Positions 1 through 11,065 of a stretch of DNA of 64,000 nt are shown in pieces (the first letter of the stretch is position 1; each line of letters starts with the position of its first letter). Both the position numbers and the translations under genes were made by a program. Origin of the DNA: Gautieria morchelliformis (Eukaryota; Basidiomycota; Agaricomycetes; Gomphales; Gomphaceae). A model generated the notes under the pieces. That model searched no databases, was not told where the DNA came from, and worked only from the letters and a program-made list of their open reading frames with translations. Where the stretch lies: NCBI GenBank assembly GCA_015179125.1, contig WHVA01000171.1, positions 62,001 to 126,000 of the forward strand, written 5' to 3'.

Positions 1-72
1 GAGAGTGAATTTGATTCTATCTTTCTAAGAACTCTACCGAACCTTCCCTGCCATAACCCCAAGTTGCTGACA
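1..72 (+). repeat. copia LTR fragment (3' end)
   Basis: These bases are the reverse complement of 8719-8790, the end of the solo copia LTR described at 8719-9206. The fragment ends in CA at 72 and is followed directly by LINE RNase H sequence. It is therefore the right end of an LTR whose other end lies outside the window. The apparent ATG at 64 is inside this LTR, so it is not a gene start. Confidence 0.75.
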
Positions 73-1412
73 GAGAGGAGTGACAGCTACGTAGTAGCCC
101 TGGACAGCCAGGCGGTGATCCGGACAACCAGAAGGGAGAGTGCCATACCCAGGCAGTATCTGGTCAACGCAGTACACAGACAAATCCAGGGTGTTGTCGA
201 GCAGCAGGTGGGAGCGAGTGTGGTGAGGAGATGGGTACCAGGACACGAGGGGGTAAAAGGAAACGAGAGGGCGGATGTAGGGGCGAAGAAGGGAGCGATG
301 GGAGAGACCAGTGATGAGTGGGAAATACCGATAGAGTGCCGGGGAGTTCTGCCGATAAGCAGAGTGGCTGAGACGCAGAGACACAACACGGAACTGAAGC
401 AGCAGGTGCAGGCAGCATTTGCTAAGTCACCCAGGGCACAGTTTGCGCTCGAAATTGACCCTAATATAAATCAGATTAAGGGGTTGGAGTCGAGTGGTTA
501 ATAGTATGATAGAAAGCTCAAGCAGTGTTCTGGTGAGAGATAAAAGCAATGTTCTAGAGTTCTAGAATTAAGCAATGTTCTTAGTGCAAGAGGTGAGGAG
601 GAAACAATAATTATCCAAAGATGCTTATGACTCGAAGCTCTAAGGAAAAAGACTGTTAAGTCGCTTCTTTATTCGTATCTAAAGTCCAAGTATTTAAACA
701 ATGCACAATAGGAGTAGATAGTCATGTGAAAAATAATGGGGCTAGGAGTTAGTGTCAAGATGATGTCAAGTATGATGCTATGACCCCTAAATGGCTAATT
801 CCTGGACAGATGATGTCAAATATGATGTCAGGCATATAGGACAAGGATTCGACTCGATAATATGTGGAAAATGATATGCATATGTGCACCTCGACTCGAC
901 TCGACTCGAAATAATTCTCGGCTTGGAATGGTTCTCGGAATGACAAGAAATATGGTGAAAAGTGAGAATGATTGATAACAAAATAGATTGTTCTGACTGA
1001 AATGTTTTCTTCCTCCTCAAATAACAGACCCCACTATGCCATCTGCAGCTTTCTAAAAAATAACCAAGAACATACCACGAAAACACACAAGTATGCTCAT
1101 ACAGCTCAGAACAGGGCACATAGCGCTAAACAAACATATGTACAAGATAGGCAAAGTGGACTGGCCGATGTGTCCCGCATGAATGTACCAGAAACCATCC
1201 ACCATTATCTGTTTCGATGTCCAGCCTACAGCGGGCCTAGGAAGAGGATGGAGAAGAGTCTTAAAAGGGGGGCTAAATTGGTGAAGACACTCTTAGGCAG
1301 GCACAGAGCCATGGAGCACCTGTTAAGATACGTGCATGAAACAGGGTGGTTCGAAAACTCCTGCGGGGACATGACACTTCTGAAGGAAACACGAGCGGGA
1401 AACAGGGCATGA
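73..1412 (+). pseudogene. LINE ORF2 C-terminus (RNase H) remnant
   Basis: The first part (73-464) contains the RNase H core: an ALDSQA motif, then RWVPGHEG and NERADVGAKK, which match the third and fourth catalytic Asp regions. Sequence diverges after EIDP. It resumes near 1073 as PRKHTSMLIQLRTGH followed by an MCPA stretch, which corresponds to the C-terminal Cys/His region of the intact copy at 24100-24200. A TGA follows MCPA, and the rest is out of frame. The N-terminal endonuclease and RT domains are absent. This is a dead fragment; family assignment is by direct comparison with L1c in this window. Confidence 0.8.
465..1065. other. unidentified insertion inside L1a
   Basis: About 600 bp of AT-rich sequence separates two parts of L1a that are adjacent in L1c. 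It contains a short tandem TCGAC run at 893-909 and no convincing ORF. I could not identify clean terminal repeats or a target duplication, so the element type is open (solo LTR or MITE are both possible). Confidence 0.5.
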
Positions 1413-1634
1413 GATGGGGCAAGCAGAGGAGTCATGAACGAGAGAATGCACACACCCAGCCCAAACAGGCTTGGACATACCCAGGGCCATGCCCAAGGGG
1501 TACAAGCTGAGAAAGAGGTTGAGAGGCAAGAAGGAAACAATCTAAGACAAACATGTACACACCATCTTACATAGGGCGCGGCCCCAAAAGATGATAAATT
1601 GGAAAAAAAAAAAAAAAAAAAACTTCATATGGAG

Positions 1635-2918
1635 AGTCATGTCATGACGTGTTTATCTCCCTTACTTAGAAGCTCAGTTTTCCTATTTTTCACCCCACCT
1701 TCGTGTTCGTTCCGATCACCATTGTTATGTTCGGCAACCAACTCTCACTGTTCACGCCAACTACTATAGCCGCACCGTCAAAACACACCATCGACATCCT
1801 GAGACTGACTCGGCAGTCATCACTGGGCCTACCACCTCCTTTGCTCGACCCTCTTCCGATGGCGTCCGAATAGTTGGGTTGTCATGACCTGTGCATTTCC
1901 TGTATCATGGTATCCCCGTTTCCCTTTCGCCACTCCTCCTCAGTGTTCGCTTGGCTTTGCCCTCCTCCTCGGCCTCTCCTCCCCTATGTCACCTCTGATT
2001 CGACCTCCCTTGCATGTCGCCGAACGGCTATTCGCTGCTCGCATCATTCGCCAGCAGGCACACCATCAAAAACGATCAATACCATTCACCCAGCATGATG
2101 GTCCATCATTAACCCCATCGTCTTCTTAAATCCAACCCCATTGGGTGTTCGTATGGTCGGAGTATGTTCGCAGGGCATCCCCTCCATAGGCCGTGCGGAA
2201 TCAACCCAGTAGACCAAGAGTCTGTGCAGGGTAGCATGTACACGGGTCCCAAGACATGGTTTTGTCCATCAATGCCTTCGCCACCCCTACTCTCCGTCAT
2301 TTCATGCGTTCCCCTTTCTTACATTCTATTGTATGTTTATTTCATCTATGTTGTATCATGACTGCGCACCCCTATCCAACCCTGACTTGTGACGGCCTCT
2401 TTCCTATTGGCTGATACCTTACGAGCATTCGATATAAGTAGTTTACATTCGCATGTACATTCCCCAGTTCAATTATCATACATCGTCCATCTTGTGCAAA
2501 CTCGACCTCGCTGTGATCATCGTCTTGAGCCTCTCCTTGAAGATTTCTATCTTCTACCAGCCAAGGACTTAGGCATCACTGGTGAGTTCTCATACTTCGC
2601 CTTCGTTACCTTAGCCTTCAAACTACTTTCTGTGCTGTTGGCGAAGGGCTCCGAAGGAGCACCTTCGCCAGCAAAGGGACCGTCGAAACTTAGACAGCCC
2701 TTCCGCGATATCTTGCACGTTGCGTCGTCAAGTGCCACGAGCTATTTCGCTACGACTGTAGATAGGGCGAGCCCCTTTCGGGCAACCCTTTTGTTTCGTG
2801 AACATTCATCGGTTCACTTATTCACCGAACGGCATACTTATTCGCACAAGTTATTCGGGCATTCGTTGTGTTCACTAATACATGATATTAACGCCTAAAA
2901 ACCAATCTTGACAAGTCA
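1635..2918 (-). mobile_element. solo gypsy-type LTR (family A) with 5-bp TSD
   Basis: The element spans 1640-2913 and is bounded by AGTCA at 1635-1639 and 2914-2918. On the minus strand it starts TGTCAAGATTGG and ends in TGACA, giving TG...CA ends. The flanks join to restore a repeat S segment (compare 15870-15900), which supports a clean solo LTR. It holds a TATAAGTAG box near 2436 on the plus strand. Related LTRs are at 3060, 32411 and 40218. ORFs within it are spurious. Confidence 0.8.
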
Positions 2919-3059
2919 AAGACAAAGATGGACCTATGACTTGAATGATAAGCAAGGAAAGTCCAAAATAACGAGTCTATGGGCATTGAGAGTTTTATGG
3001 CCGTATACTTCAAGAAAATCACAGGCAATACAGACTGACCCATAAAAACAGTAGCTTTC
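2919..3059. repeat. repeat S fragment between two LTRs
   Basis: This stretch is near-identical to 15880-16017 and to 54873-55017, part of the duplicated repeat S segment. It continues the flank seen at 1623-1639 across the solo LTR and ends where the next LTR starts at 3060. It is the target into which both LTRs and L1a inserted. Confidence 0.75.
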
Positions 3060-4486
3060 TGTCAAGATTGGGTTTAGGGCGTTAATATCGTGTATTAGTG
3101 AACACAGCGAATGCCCAAATAACTTGTGCGAATAAGTATGCCGTTCGGCGAATAGGTGAACCAATAAATGTTCAGAAGATAAGAGGGCTGCCCAAGCGGA
3201 GCTCACCCTATCTACAGTCATAGCGAAATAGCCCATGGCACTTGACGATTTAACGTACAAGGTGTCATGGAAGGGCTGTCTAAGTAGCGACAATCCCTTC
3301 GCCGGAGAAGGTGCTCCTTCGGAGCCCTTCGCCATCAGCACAGAAAATAGTTCGAAGGCTAAGGTAATGAAGATGAAGTATGAAAACTCACCAGTGATGC
3401 CTAAGTCCTCTTCTGGTCGAAGATGGAAATCTCCAGGAGAAGGCTCAAGACGATGATCACAGCGAGGTCAAGTTTGCACAAGATGGACGATGTATGATAA
3501 TTGAACACTGCAGGCATATAAAAGTTTTCTTGTCTGAGAAACTGTTGAAAAAACTGTAAAAATTTTCCAAATATTTTTAGTGTTTTTTATGTTAAAAAAA
3601 CTATAATAAAAATTTGTGTTTTTATTAGAATTTGTTGAGCAAGAAAATTGTAAAAAAATTCAAAGTTTTTTTCAGCGTTTTTTATGGGTTTCTTTGTGTT
3701 TTCACAAAGAAACTTATATTATAAAAAGACATAAAAAACCCTAAACTTTTTTTACAATTTTCTTGCTCAACAAATTCTAACAAAAACACAAAATTTTGTT
3801 AAAGTTTTTTTACATTAAAAACACTAAAAAAATTTAGAATTTCTTTACAATTTTTTGAACAGTTTTTCAGACCATAAAATCTTTATATGCCTCCAGTGGA
3901 ACTGGAGAATATACATGCAAATGTAAACTACTTATATCGAATGCTCGTAAGGTATCAGTGAATAGGAAAGAGGCCGTCGGGAGTCAGGGTTGGATAGGGG
4001 TGTGCAGTCATGATACTAAGTAGATGGAATAAACATACAATAGAGTGAGGGAAGAGTGCGAACATGAAACGACAGAGAGTAAAGGTGGCGAAGGCACTTA
4101 TGGACAAAACCATGTCTTGGGACCCGCATACATGCTACCCTGCACGGACTCTTCGTCTACTGGGTTGATCCCGCACGACCTACGGAAGCAACGTCCCGCG
4201 AACACACTTTGGCCATATGAACACCCAAAGGGGTTGGATTAAGAAGATGATGGGGTTAGTGATGAACTATCACGCCGGGTAAATGGTATCGATCGTATTT
4301 GATGGCATGCCTTCTGGCGAAATGTGCGAGCAGTGAACAGCGGTTTGGAGAATGGGGCGAACAGCGGATAGAGTGGACGTAGAGGAGGAGTGGTCGGAGG
4401 GTGAGGCGAACTCTGGCGAAGATGCTAGGGAGTGACGAGGGGGAACATAGAGGCAGTGGGGTAAGAGAAATAGACAGGTCATAACA
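3060..4486 (+). repeat. gypsy-type LTR (family A), contains a MITE
   Basis: It starts TGTCAAGATTGGG and ends near GTCATAACA, and most of its length is the inverted copy of the solo LTR at 1640-2913. It is split by a CACTG MITE at 3506-3898. Removing the MITE and one GAA restores the order seen in the related LTR near 40655. The right flank is not repeat S, so this may be a 5' LTR of a lost element or a rearranged LTR. Confidence 0.7.
3506..3898. mobile_element. CACTG foldback MITE, copy 1
   Basis: This 393-bp element begins CACTGCAGGCATATAAA and ends with the inverted form ...TATGCCTCCAGTG. Nearly the whole length is an imperfect palindrome, centred on TTCTTTGTG/CACAAAGAA. GAA lies on both sides (3503-3505 and 3899-3901), a 3-bp target duplication. 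Other copies are at 4633, 7842 and 23188. There is no coding capacity. Confidence 0.9.
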
Positions 4487-4527
4487 ATATCCCTCACCGC
4501 CGCTATCAGCTCCCTCACCTCCGCACT

Positions 4528-5755
4528 TCACTCTGACTTTTTAGCCTTCTTGTCCTTCTTCGACTTCTGACCTTCCTCCACCTCAGCTTCCTTCCCCTCA
4601 CTCTGCCTCGCTTCCCCAACCTCTCTTCCATTCACTGGAGGCATATAAAGATTTTCTGGTCTGAAAAACTGTTCAAAAAACTGTAAAGATATTCCAAATT
4701 TTTTTAGTGTTTTTAATGTAAAAAAACTTTAACAAAATTTTGTGTTTTTGTAAGAATTTGTTGAGTGAGGAAATTGTAAAAAAGTTTAAAGTTTTTTGCA
4801 GGGTTTATGTCTTTTTATAAGTTTCTTTGTGAAAACACAAAGAAACCCATAAAAAAACCCTGAAAAAAACTTTGAATTTTTTTACAATTTTCTTGCTCAA
4901 CAAATTCTAATAAAAACACAAAATTTTATTATAGTTTTTTTTACATAAAAAACACTAAAAATATTTGGAAAATTCTTACAGTTTTTCAACAGTTTTTCAG
5001 ACAAGAAAACTTTTATATGCCTGCAGTGATTCTCCTTGCTCTGTCTTGCTTCCCCAACCCCCCATCCCTTCTCCTTGCTCTGCCTCGCTTCCATCTGCTC
5101 TACCCTCACCTCCAAATTCTGCTCGACCCAGTCGCTTGAGTTGCCATCCTCAACCTCATCCTGAACCTTGGCCTCCTTCCTTGGCCTTGGTCCATCCTCG
5201 CTGTCCTCACTCCCCGCACGTTTCCTCCCCTCACTCGCCTGGCCTTTCCCCTTGTTCACTTTGCCGCCTAATGCCGCGGTGGCCGTGGGCTATACTGCCG
5301 CCCAGCAACTGTGTCCTGCACCAGACGCAGGCCCTGAGGTCAGCGAGACCGAAGTCAAGGCTCACAGCACGAAGGCATGTGTACTCGCGCACCTCGCCTC
5401 GGCCTTGGTTGCGATCTGCCACTCGCGAGGTCGGCCGTTGGCAAGCTTGTACCCATATAAGAACAGGTCGGACGGGTGGTATGTGAACAGCATACATTTG
5501 TACTGTTCAAGTCAGCGACATTCTTCACAAAACTCACACGGCACTCACCTTTTTGCCTTTCGGCCCTTCTTGCCACAGCTCCCACATATCAATGGCACCA
5601 TCATCCTCGATGGGCCTCGGAACAACCTCGGGCATAACTTCACCCGAGGGACTGTCCTCCTGTGAGAGCAGAGTTTGGTCGAAAATGTTGTCGGGGCTGT
5701 CCACGTCAACCGCAGAGTTGAAGAGGGGTTGCGGGTGCACCATATTTGCTGGCAC
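4528..5755 (-). pseudogene. decayed multi-exon gene of unknown function, split by a MITE
   Basis: Reading the minus strand, a 70-residue acidic segment begins at 5755 (MPANMVHPQP). It appears to end at a GT-AG intron at about 5500-5545. Downstream is YKCMLFTYHPSDLFLYGYKL, then disrupted sequence. A highly charged Lys/Glu-rich tail (KGKGQASEGRKRAGSEDSED) follows. The tail is cut by the MITE at 4633-5028 and resumes as EARQSEGKEAEVEEGQKSKK, ending at a stop at 4528. I do not recognise the family. It could be a retrotransposon gag or a decayed nuclear host protein. The intron and the frame continuity across the MITE are the main support. Confidence 0.45.
4633..5028. mobile_element. CACTG foldback MITE, copy 2
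   Basis: This 396-bp copy of the same family lies in the opposite orientation to copy 1. It starts CACTGGAGGCATATAAAG and ends TATGCCTGCAGTG. ATT is duplicated at 4630-4632 and 5029-5031. The charged-tail reading frame on the minus strand continues across the insertion when the MITE and one ATT are removed. Confidence 0.9.
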
Positions 5756-5913
5756 TTGGTTTTGCTGCCTCCTACCCAGCCTTTTATCTAACCTCAGCTA
5801 CGATTTAAGCTTCGCCTTTCCGGCTACTTAACATTGGGCCGGGATCTAGATTTGAGGATAGGCAAACCTTGTTCATATTACGGCCTCGAGGGTCTCAGCC
5901 ATAAGGGGGATAC

Positions 5914-6309
5914 TGTAAGGACCCGGCCTTTGGCTGGTTACTTCCCGGTACAACCCTTTTTCCGAGCCCGAGCCTTGTGATACTCGTGCCTGAGTACTTG
6001 TGATTCTAAGCCTGCGCCCGAGCCCAAGCCCGAGCTCATATCCGACCTTGATCCCATGCCCGAATCCCCTTAGTTACTGATCCCGCTCCATCACGCATGA
6101 TTTATATATTGACCTCACCCTGATTCCCCCGCATATGCTGGCCCCTGACCCTTACCCTCACCCATATATAAACCCCCTGTATGCATTCCTATTCTTCAGT
6201 CTGAAAATCAACTATTGTACCCTTTGATCCTTAGCTAGTTTCTAAGTCTTTGCCTCTTAAGCCAAACCTCGCCTCTTATTTGTTTACCTCTGAAGTTGGG
6301 ACTCGTACA
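5914..6309 (+). repeat. gypsy-type LTR with polypurine tract
   Basis: A purine tract (AAGGGGGA at 5903-5910) is followed by TGTAAGGACCCGG at 5914. The segment ends in GTACA at 6309, so it has TG...CA ends and is about 396 bp long. A TATA-like TATATAAACC lies near 6163. The tract suggests a 3' LTR of a plus-strand element, whose internal part is no longer recognisable upstream. The 5' end of L1b follows after about 145 bp of unassigned sequence. Confidence 0.55.
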
Positions 6310-6454
6310 TAGGGTCGGCGCAGCACATAAGCTGAAGCCCAGTCCCCCTCCGACCTCCCTATCAGAACCTCACCCCATAACCTCGGACCTCACATCCGGT
6401 TTCGCCCCTGAGCTCAGTCAACCTTACAAAGCATCATATTGTAACAAAAACCCA

Positions 6455-7085
6455 CAATATCCCACAAACGCTTTCAAATATGAGCCCATCATCGATGAGC
6501 AAATTAAACACCGTCAGCAGGTTGAACTCGTTCAAAGCCCTGGGAATAAACGGTATCCCCAATGTGGTTATAAAACAGCGTATTGACATGCTTCTCCCCT
6601 ACCTAGGCTGACTCTTTCAAGCGATGTTCAGCTTTGGAATATACCCTGACGAGTGGAGAGATTCTATAACATGGGTGCTCTGGAAGCCAGGCAAAGCGGC
6701 CTACACAGTCCCAGGTGCGTACAGACCCATCACACTCCTTGACACAATAAGGAAGGTGCTGTCCATGTGCGTTGTGGAAGACCTTGTCAAAATGACAGAA
6801 AAGCACTACCTGCTCCTGGACAACCACTACAGATGCAGGCCAGGACGTACAACAACAGATGCCATCCACTACACAGTCACGGCCACCAAGGACGCCTGGA
6901 GACGAGGAAATGTACTGGGGGCCCTTTTCTTGGACATCAAGGGTGCTTTCCCAAGCATAATGCTGGGAAGGCTTGTGCACAACATGTGCAGCAGAGGCAT
7001 ACCGGAGGAATATACCGAATGGATCAGACGAAAAGTACAGGGCCGCCGAACAAGGGTAAGTTTTGACGACTACAGTACACACATG
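6455..7085 (+). pseudogene. LINE reverse transcriptase, N-terminal half (L1b)
   Basis: The reading begins with a disrupted stretch equivalent to YPQPVFNYAPIMDEQI of L1c. It continues as an open frame from 6624: FGIYPDEWRDSITWVLWKPG, RPITLLDTIRKVLS, CRPGRTTTDAIHYTV, and FLDIKGAFPSI, which carries the first catalytic Asp of the RT palm. The frame ends after VSFDDYS where the next insertion begins. The FxDD box is missing here. It lies on the genome as a fragment and cannot be functional. Confidence 0.8.
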
Positions 7086-8590
7086 TGGTGTTGTGATATA
7101 TGCAACTATATTATTTAAGTCATCTATATATATACAGAAACTAATAAAAGGAAACAAAAGAAGAATCGACCAAAGAACAGGAATGACATTCACAACAGAC
7201 ATCAACACACACAGATGACATATGACATCACAACTAAGCAGCTATCTTATCTGTAGATCAGATAAGATACAGGAACAAGAGCATCGACCACGTGCGGCCG
7301 ATCAGAGACAGCGCACTTATCGACTGATGGCATCGGCCATGACGTCGCAGGCACCAGGTCACAGGCACTGAGGAGGTGCGGGCACCAAACGCCGCAGAGG
7401 AGTACAGACTGCACAGGAGCATAGGACGTTGTGGAATGACTATAGAATGTCATTCCAAATACGTATGCTCAATCAGCTGCCCCATAGGAGAGCCACAGAG
7501 ACAGCGACCCCATCACCAAGACTAGCATTTATGCTACACAGGAGAGATTTGATTTCCTTTTTCTATTGAGCTCCATGACACGACCAGCTGATTACTATCA
7601 TGACACCATGTAGACAGGGGCTTTGTATAGTAGGTACAAGACTTTATTCCAAAGCCTAACACCCCTGACACTATCCATCATTCTCATGACTTTATGACTA
7701 CAAGTAGTCACCCCTTTAGTTACATGTAGTTTTTCGACCCATTTACCCACTATCTCGAACACTAGTAGCTCTCACTGGTATAGTATAAGTAGCTACCATG
7801 AATGTATGAACCGATCATCCAGAATCAACTGTTCCACCCCCCACTGCAGGCATATAAATGTTTTCTTGTCTGAAAAACTGTTGAAAAAACCTGTAAAGAT
7901 TTTCCAAATATTTTTAATGTTTTTTATGTAAAAAAAACTATAAATTCTTTTTTGTGTTTTTATTAGAATTTGTTGAGCAAGAAAATTGTAAAAAAATTGA
8001 AAGTTTTTTTCAGGGTTTTTTCAGGGTTTTTCATGGGTTTCTTTGTGTTTTCACAAAGAAACTTATAAAAAGACAAAAACCCTGCAAAAAAACCTTAAAC
8101 TTTTTTACAATTTTTTTGCTCAACACATTCTAACAAAAACACAAATTTTCTTAAAGTATTTTTACATTAAAAACACTAAAGAAATTTGGAATATCTTTAC
8201 AGTTTTTTGAACAGTTTTTCAGACCAGAAAATCTTTATATTCCTCCAGTGCCCTGAAGTTACCGTAGTCTTGTTTGATAGCTATAGAACCTAAATCTCGA
8301 TAGTTTTCTCCAATTCTTTGTTGAGAGTCTACTATTATTGTCTACTCTAAACTATCTCAAAAGCGAAGCCTTTTGAGACAGCTATCCTCTAGATCGAGAC
8401 CATTCCTTCATCGACACGGTCATGTGACCACCATCCATCAGTGCCGGACGCGCCTCGGAAAGCTTAGTCAGCACATAGCAAAAGGGCAGATGTAGCGGTC
8501 CCAGCCGCTAATCAATAGGAATCCTTTATCAAAGGCATTAACCTAATATTTTAATCAGGTTTCACCAGGAGGTGAGAAACGGACCCGTCA
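7086..8590. other. composite insertion inside L1b
   Basis: About 1.5 kb separates RT sequence from the later KPRKTRPLT segment. In L1c these are only about 330 bp apart, so that RT stretch, including the catalytic FVDD box, was lost. A CACTG MITE sits at 7842-8250. The rest has a TATA-like region near 7780 and the start TGTGGTGTTGTG near 7085, which looks like a solo LTR. Its right end is not clear and there is no convincing gene. Confidence 0.5.
7842..8250. mobile_element. CACTG foldback MITE, copy 3
   Basis: This 409-bp copy has CACTGCAGGCATATAAA and CTCCAGTG ends. CCC is present on both sides (7839-7841 and 8251-8253), again a 3-bp duplication. The internal palindrome is conserved with the other copies, with a short tandem repetition of TTTTTTCAGGG near 8010. 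Confidence 0.9.
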
Positions 8591-8713
8591 CATACCAAGA
8601 AGACTAGGCCACTGACATGCCCCATGATAAAAATTGGCCAACACACGATAAACCCCTCTACCTCCCACAAGTTCTTAGGAGTCGTAGTAGAACAGGAGCT
8701 TCGCTTCAAAGAA

Positions 8714-9211
8714 CACATTGTTAGCAACTTGGGGTTATGGCAGGGAAGGTTCGGTAGAGTTCTTAGAAAGCTAGATTCAAATTCACTCTCTCAGTGAATT
8801 TATTGTCACTATTATATTAATACAATACCTAGATTCAAATTCACTACATGATTTTCAGTCAACATGCTATGAAAATACAAGGAATACTACTCGCCTCTCT
8901 CAGTGAATTTATTGTCACTGAGAGAGGAGCACTATCTTGTCTCAGAAGGCATATACGTGCACCCGGCCCTTTAGCGCTCAAGAGCTCGCGCGTCGAAGTC
9001 ATTTCAAACTCCGCTGGGTGCAGCTGCTTGTGAAAATAGAGATAACAAAATGAAATGGAGAGGTAGAGAGTGACTGGAAAATTTCCAAAATAATCAGAGA
9101 AATGAATGCATGGTACAAGAACAATGTGAGAAGAGATTGAAACACCATACAATAAATCGAATACATTATGCTTGATTTTGGTGCAGGAGTATAAATGCAC
9201 CCAACACACAT
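8714..9211 (-). mobile_element. solo copia LTR with 5-bp TSD
   Basis: The LTR spans 8719-9206. On the minus strand it starts TGTTGGGTGCA and ends GTTGCTAACA. CACAT is duplicated at 8714-8718 and 9207-9211. Removing the LTR and one CACAT restores a LINE frame equivalent to KEHTNYVLKKGD in L1c. The same LTR family forms the 3' LTR at 25887-26400 and the fragment at 1-72. An internal segment near 8780-8920 repeats CTCTCAGTGAATTTATTGTC. Confidence 0.9.
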
Positions 9212-10437
9212 CAATTATGCTTTGGCAAAAGGCGAGAAATTCGTAGGGCAATACAAGAGGCTAACCAAGCCGACCAGAGGAGCCGCCGCAAGACACATGT
9301 GCCAGTTTTATTTAGCAGTCGCGGTACCAAGGATGTTGTACGCGCCAGATGTTTTCCTCACACCAAGCACAGCCCAGCAAAGGGTCGAAGGGACACATCA
9401 ACAAGATGTCTAGAATCCAAAGACAGGCTGGGCTAATGATAACAGGGGCTATGAGGACCACCGCCATGGACATCATAGACACACACACCAACTTACTGCC
9501 TTTCTGACTGCTCATATCAAAGCTCATTCACCAAGCAGCCATACGTCTAGAATGCCTCCCGGACAAGCATCAGCTCGCACCTAAAGTCCAGAAGGCGGCA
9601 TGCCAATACATGAAGAAGCACCAGAGGCCTTTACACGAAATTATGCGAACATTCAATATAGAGCCGCACAACATGGAAAAGATACAGACAGTCACTTATG
9701 GCCCAAAGTGGACACCCGCTTTCGACATACAAATACCCCCGAACGAGAACCAAGCAATCATGGAGGTCGCAGCCAATCAGACCAGCGTGCAAATATTCTC
9801 GGACAGGTTGTGCCTGGACGGGGGAGTCGGAGCGGCAGCGGTGCTCTATAGAAATGGAGTAGAGCCAAAGGCGGTGAGGCTATATCTTGGAACGAAACAG
9901 AAGCACACAGTTTTCGAGGCGGAGGTAGTCAGGGCAGCCTTAGGAGCAAAACTCCTAAACATGGAGAGGGCAAGTGGGTACGTCATAGGCCTAGACAGCC
10001 AGGCGGCCATACGGACGACGAGGTGGGAAAAACCAATATCGCGCCAGTATCTGTTCAATGCGCTGCACTGGCAGATCGAGGGAGTTACGCACTGGCAGAC
10101 AGGATCAAAAGTACACATGCGGTGGGTACCGGGACACAAAGGGATACGAGGGAATGAGAGGGCGGACGAGGAAGCCAAAAAATCCGCCAGAGGGGCATCC
10201 AGGGAAGAGATGAGTATCCCAATTGAATGCAGAGGGAGACTACCGATCAGCAAGGCAGCGGAGCTTCAAAGACACCACAAGGAGCTTAAGCAGCAGGCGA
10301 AAGAATTATTTTCTAAGTCCCCAAGAGTGAAGTTTGCGCATAAAATTGACACGTCCATGCCCTCTGCAGCGTACTCCAGACTCAGCACGGGACTCCCAAG
10401 AAGACAAGTGATGCTCCTGATACAGCTAGGAATATAG
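9212..10437 (+). pseudogene. LINE ORF2 thumb and RNase H (L1b)
   Basis: The segment starts with NYALAKGEKFVGQYKR and RFYLAVAVPRMLYAPD-like sequence, then shifts frame. From 9610 an open frame of 275 residues encodes the connection region and RNase H: GVGAAAVLYRNG, HTVFEAEVVRAALGAKL (catalytic Glu), GLDSQAAIRTT (Asp), RWVPGHKGIRGNERADEEAK (Asp). It stops at LIQLGI, exactly where the copia element begins. The first catalytic Asp region reads FSDRLCLDGG rather than the usual MDGS, so activity is doubtful even without truncation. Confidence 0.85.
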
Positions 10438-10474
10438 AGGTGGTGAATATCTGGGAAAGGAATTCACAGTTCAT

Positions 10475-11065
10475 TTGAAGTCAAGAGGAACAACGCAGAA
10501 ACTTACCGTGCATGACACACCCCAGCAAAACGGCGTGGCCAAACGTCGCAACCGCACGATCGTTGAGCGTGTACGAGCCCTGCTCCATGCGAGTGGGCTT
10601 CCGAGGTTCCTGTGGGGCGAGGCAGCTCGGCATGTTGTCTGGCTGATGAAACGTACCATGACTAAAGCAGTCGATGGTAAAACTCCTCACGAGGCTGCTT
10701 TCGGAGATAAACCGAACCTTAAGCACATTCGTGAATCAGGGGAAAGAGTGTGGGTACGCACTGAAGGGGGCAACAAGCTCGGCTGTCGAGTATCTGAAGG
10801 CCGCTGGATAGGGGTTGATGAAAGGAGTAAAGGTTTCTGAATTTACTGGCCTGAAAAGAAATCTGTCACCGTGGAACGCAACGTCCACTTCGACAACAGC
10901 TCTGCATCAGCTTCTCGCCTCGAGGGGGAGAACTGGCAAATAATTGAGATGGAAACTAACGCACCAGTAAACAAAACCCTCTCCTCCAACACACCCATAC
11001 CCAATGCCCCGTCTGCACCCCACACCAGTGAACCCCAGTCCGACTCCGATGCCGAGGCACCTGCC
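10475..11065 (+). pseudogene. copia integrase C-terminal part
   Basis: The frame encodes HDTPQQNGVAKRRNRTIVERVRALL, where the expected catalytic Glu of the NGxAER motif reads Lys. It continues with LWGEAARHVVWLMKR and the typical copia linker PHEAAFGDKPNL...VWVRTEGGNKL...EGRWIGVD. A stop falls at KGF, after which IYWPEKKSVTVERNVHFD continues. A Ser/Pro-rich spacer follows before the RT. The element would be integration-dead. Confidence 0.8.

Larger units (their letters stand above)
73..1622 (+). mobile_element. LINE copy L1a, 5'-truncated, with poly-A tail
   Basis: This is a non-LTR retrotransposon remnant. It contains the end of ORF2 (RNase H and the C-terminal zinc-finger region), about 200 bp of 3' UTR, the family 3' tail near 1567-1590, and a run of about 22 A ending at 1622. 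Its 5' side is the copia LTR end at 1-72. It is interrupted at about 465-1065. Just after the poly-A tail the sequence is repeat S (compare 15862 onward), so the element landed in a copy of that segment. Confidence 0.8.
6310..10437 (+). mobile_element. LINE copy L1b, interrupted three times
   Basis: LINE homology starts near 6455. It covers part of the RT (6455-7085), a small RT/thumb piece (about 8590-8718) and the thumb-to-RNase H region (9212-10437). It is broken by an unresolved insertion (7086-8590, itself holding a MITE), by a solo copia LTR (8719-9206), and by the copia element that truncates its 3' end at about 10437. It belongs to the same family as L1c. Confidence 0.8.

Noticed and set aside
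893..909. TCGAC tandem repeat as CRISPR or telomere-like array
   Set aside because: Only about three and a half short units without spacers; a simple microsatellite.
5168..5665. 165-codon plus-strand ORF
   Set aside because: It is the antisense shadow of the charged minus-strand gene remnant, and it has no domain of its own.
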